The notes under the pieces: generated by a model
Seen by the model: only the letters and a program-made list of their open reading frames with translations
What the model was told of the DNA's origin: nothing
Database searches by the model: none
Part shown: positions 63,827 through 64,000 of the stretch, in pieces
Layout: every line of letters begins with the position of its first letter
Numbering within the stretch: position 1 is the stretch's first letter
From: Armatimonadaceae bacterium
Lineage (GTDB): Bacteria > Armatimonadota > Armatimonadia > Armatimonadales > Armatimonadaceae
Length of the DNA stretch: 64,000 bases
Direction: 5' to 3'
Assembly (NCBI GenBank): GCA_030447685.1
Contig: JAUJOK010000004.1
Coordinates: forward strand, 1-64,000
Position numbers and translations under genes: made by a program

Positions 63827-64000
63827 TTATTTGTACCGGTAAAGGATACGACCGCGCGTCAGGTCATACGGCGATAATTCTACCAGCACCCGGTCGCCCG
63901 GCAATATCTTGATAAAGTGCATCCGAATCTTACCGGAGATATGGGCGAGCACCTGATGCCCGCTTTCCAGTTCCACGCGGAACATGGCATTCGGAAGGGT
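63827..64000 (-). CDS. infA: Translation initiation factor IF-1, 5' end outside the window
   Basis: The last 57 residues are visible: [56 protein letters not shown], the S1-like OB fold of IF-1. The start lies beyond base 64000. It heads the visible part of the alpha operon, upstream of rpmJ. Confidence 0.95.
   Translation of the reverse strand, partial: TLPNAMFRVELESGHQVLAHISGKIRMHFIKILPGDRVLVELSPYDLTRGRILYRYK

Overview
The window is high-GC bacterial chromosome without any rRNA, tRNA or CRISPR locus that I can see. Its gene content is heterotrophic and free-living: many Gfo/Idh/MocA oxidoreductases, sulfatase-fold hydrolases, GH26, GH30-like and GH42-like enzymes, a twin-arginine-exported oxidoreductase, prepilin-like proteins and a DUF4132 giant. 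This mix resembles Armatimonadota or a similar carbohydrate-degrading lineage. That placement is inference; no taxonomic marker was compared.

Layout. 0.1-5.3 kb (+): HAD phosphatase, exported oxidoreductase, secreted protein, pgi. 5.3-8.4 kb (-): a three-gene prepilin-like operon whose leader carries two tandem c-di-GMP-I (GEMM) riboswitch aptamers. 8.4-12 kb (-): yvcK, rapZ, a small membrane protein, an HTH protein. 12-14.5 kb: a scrambled, degraded copy of the uvrC region. 14.6-18 kb: csbD, uvrC, a methyltransferase and a lipoprotein with a heavy-metal-associated (HMA) domain, whose first metal-binding Cys codon is TGA, followed by a SECIS-like hairpin; it is a probable selenoprotein. 18-24 kb: ATP-grasp protein, YaeQ/ABC exporter pair, ECF sigma unit, three paralogous membrane coiled-coil proteins. 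24-26.1 kb (-): hisB-hisH-hisA from a leaderless-type promoter. 26.1-29 kb: a sulfite-oxidase-like gene split by a TIR/WD40 gene that is itself split by an IS630-type element.

29-39 kb (-): a catabolic block of three sulfatase-fold enzymes lacking the formylglycine Cys, three Gfo/Idh/MocA dehydrogenases and a sugar isomerase, with an ATPase/nuclease-like pair embedded in it; then yciH. 39-42.2 kb: GH30-like gene and a complete IS1-family element. 42.3-49.2 kb: small companion protein, DUF4132 giant, DUF4173 membrane protein with an operator-like palindrome on its promoter. 49.3-54.1 kb (+): isocitrate dehydrogenase, RHH protein plus partner, GH42-like enzyme, hydroxyacid dehydrogenase. 54.1-58.6 kb (-): small membrane protein, two NlpC/P60-like proteins (one lacking the catalytic Cys), thioredoxin-like protein, GH26. 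58.8-64 kb (-): infA-rpmJ-rpsM-rpsK-rpsD-rpoA-rplQ-truA-rplM-rpsI.

Caveat: many genes carry single-base indels, often in homopolymers, where all reading-frame pieces remain family-like (csbD, hisB, hisH, IS630 transposase, WD40 gene, a sulfatase, the GH30-like gene, DUF4132, the 54-kb membrane protein). I read most of these as sequence errors, not decay. Positions of these shifts are approximate.
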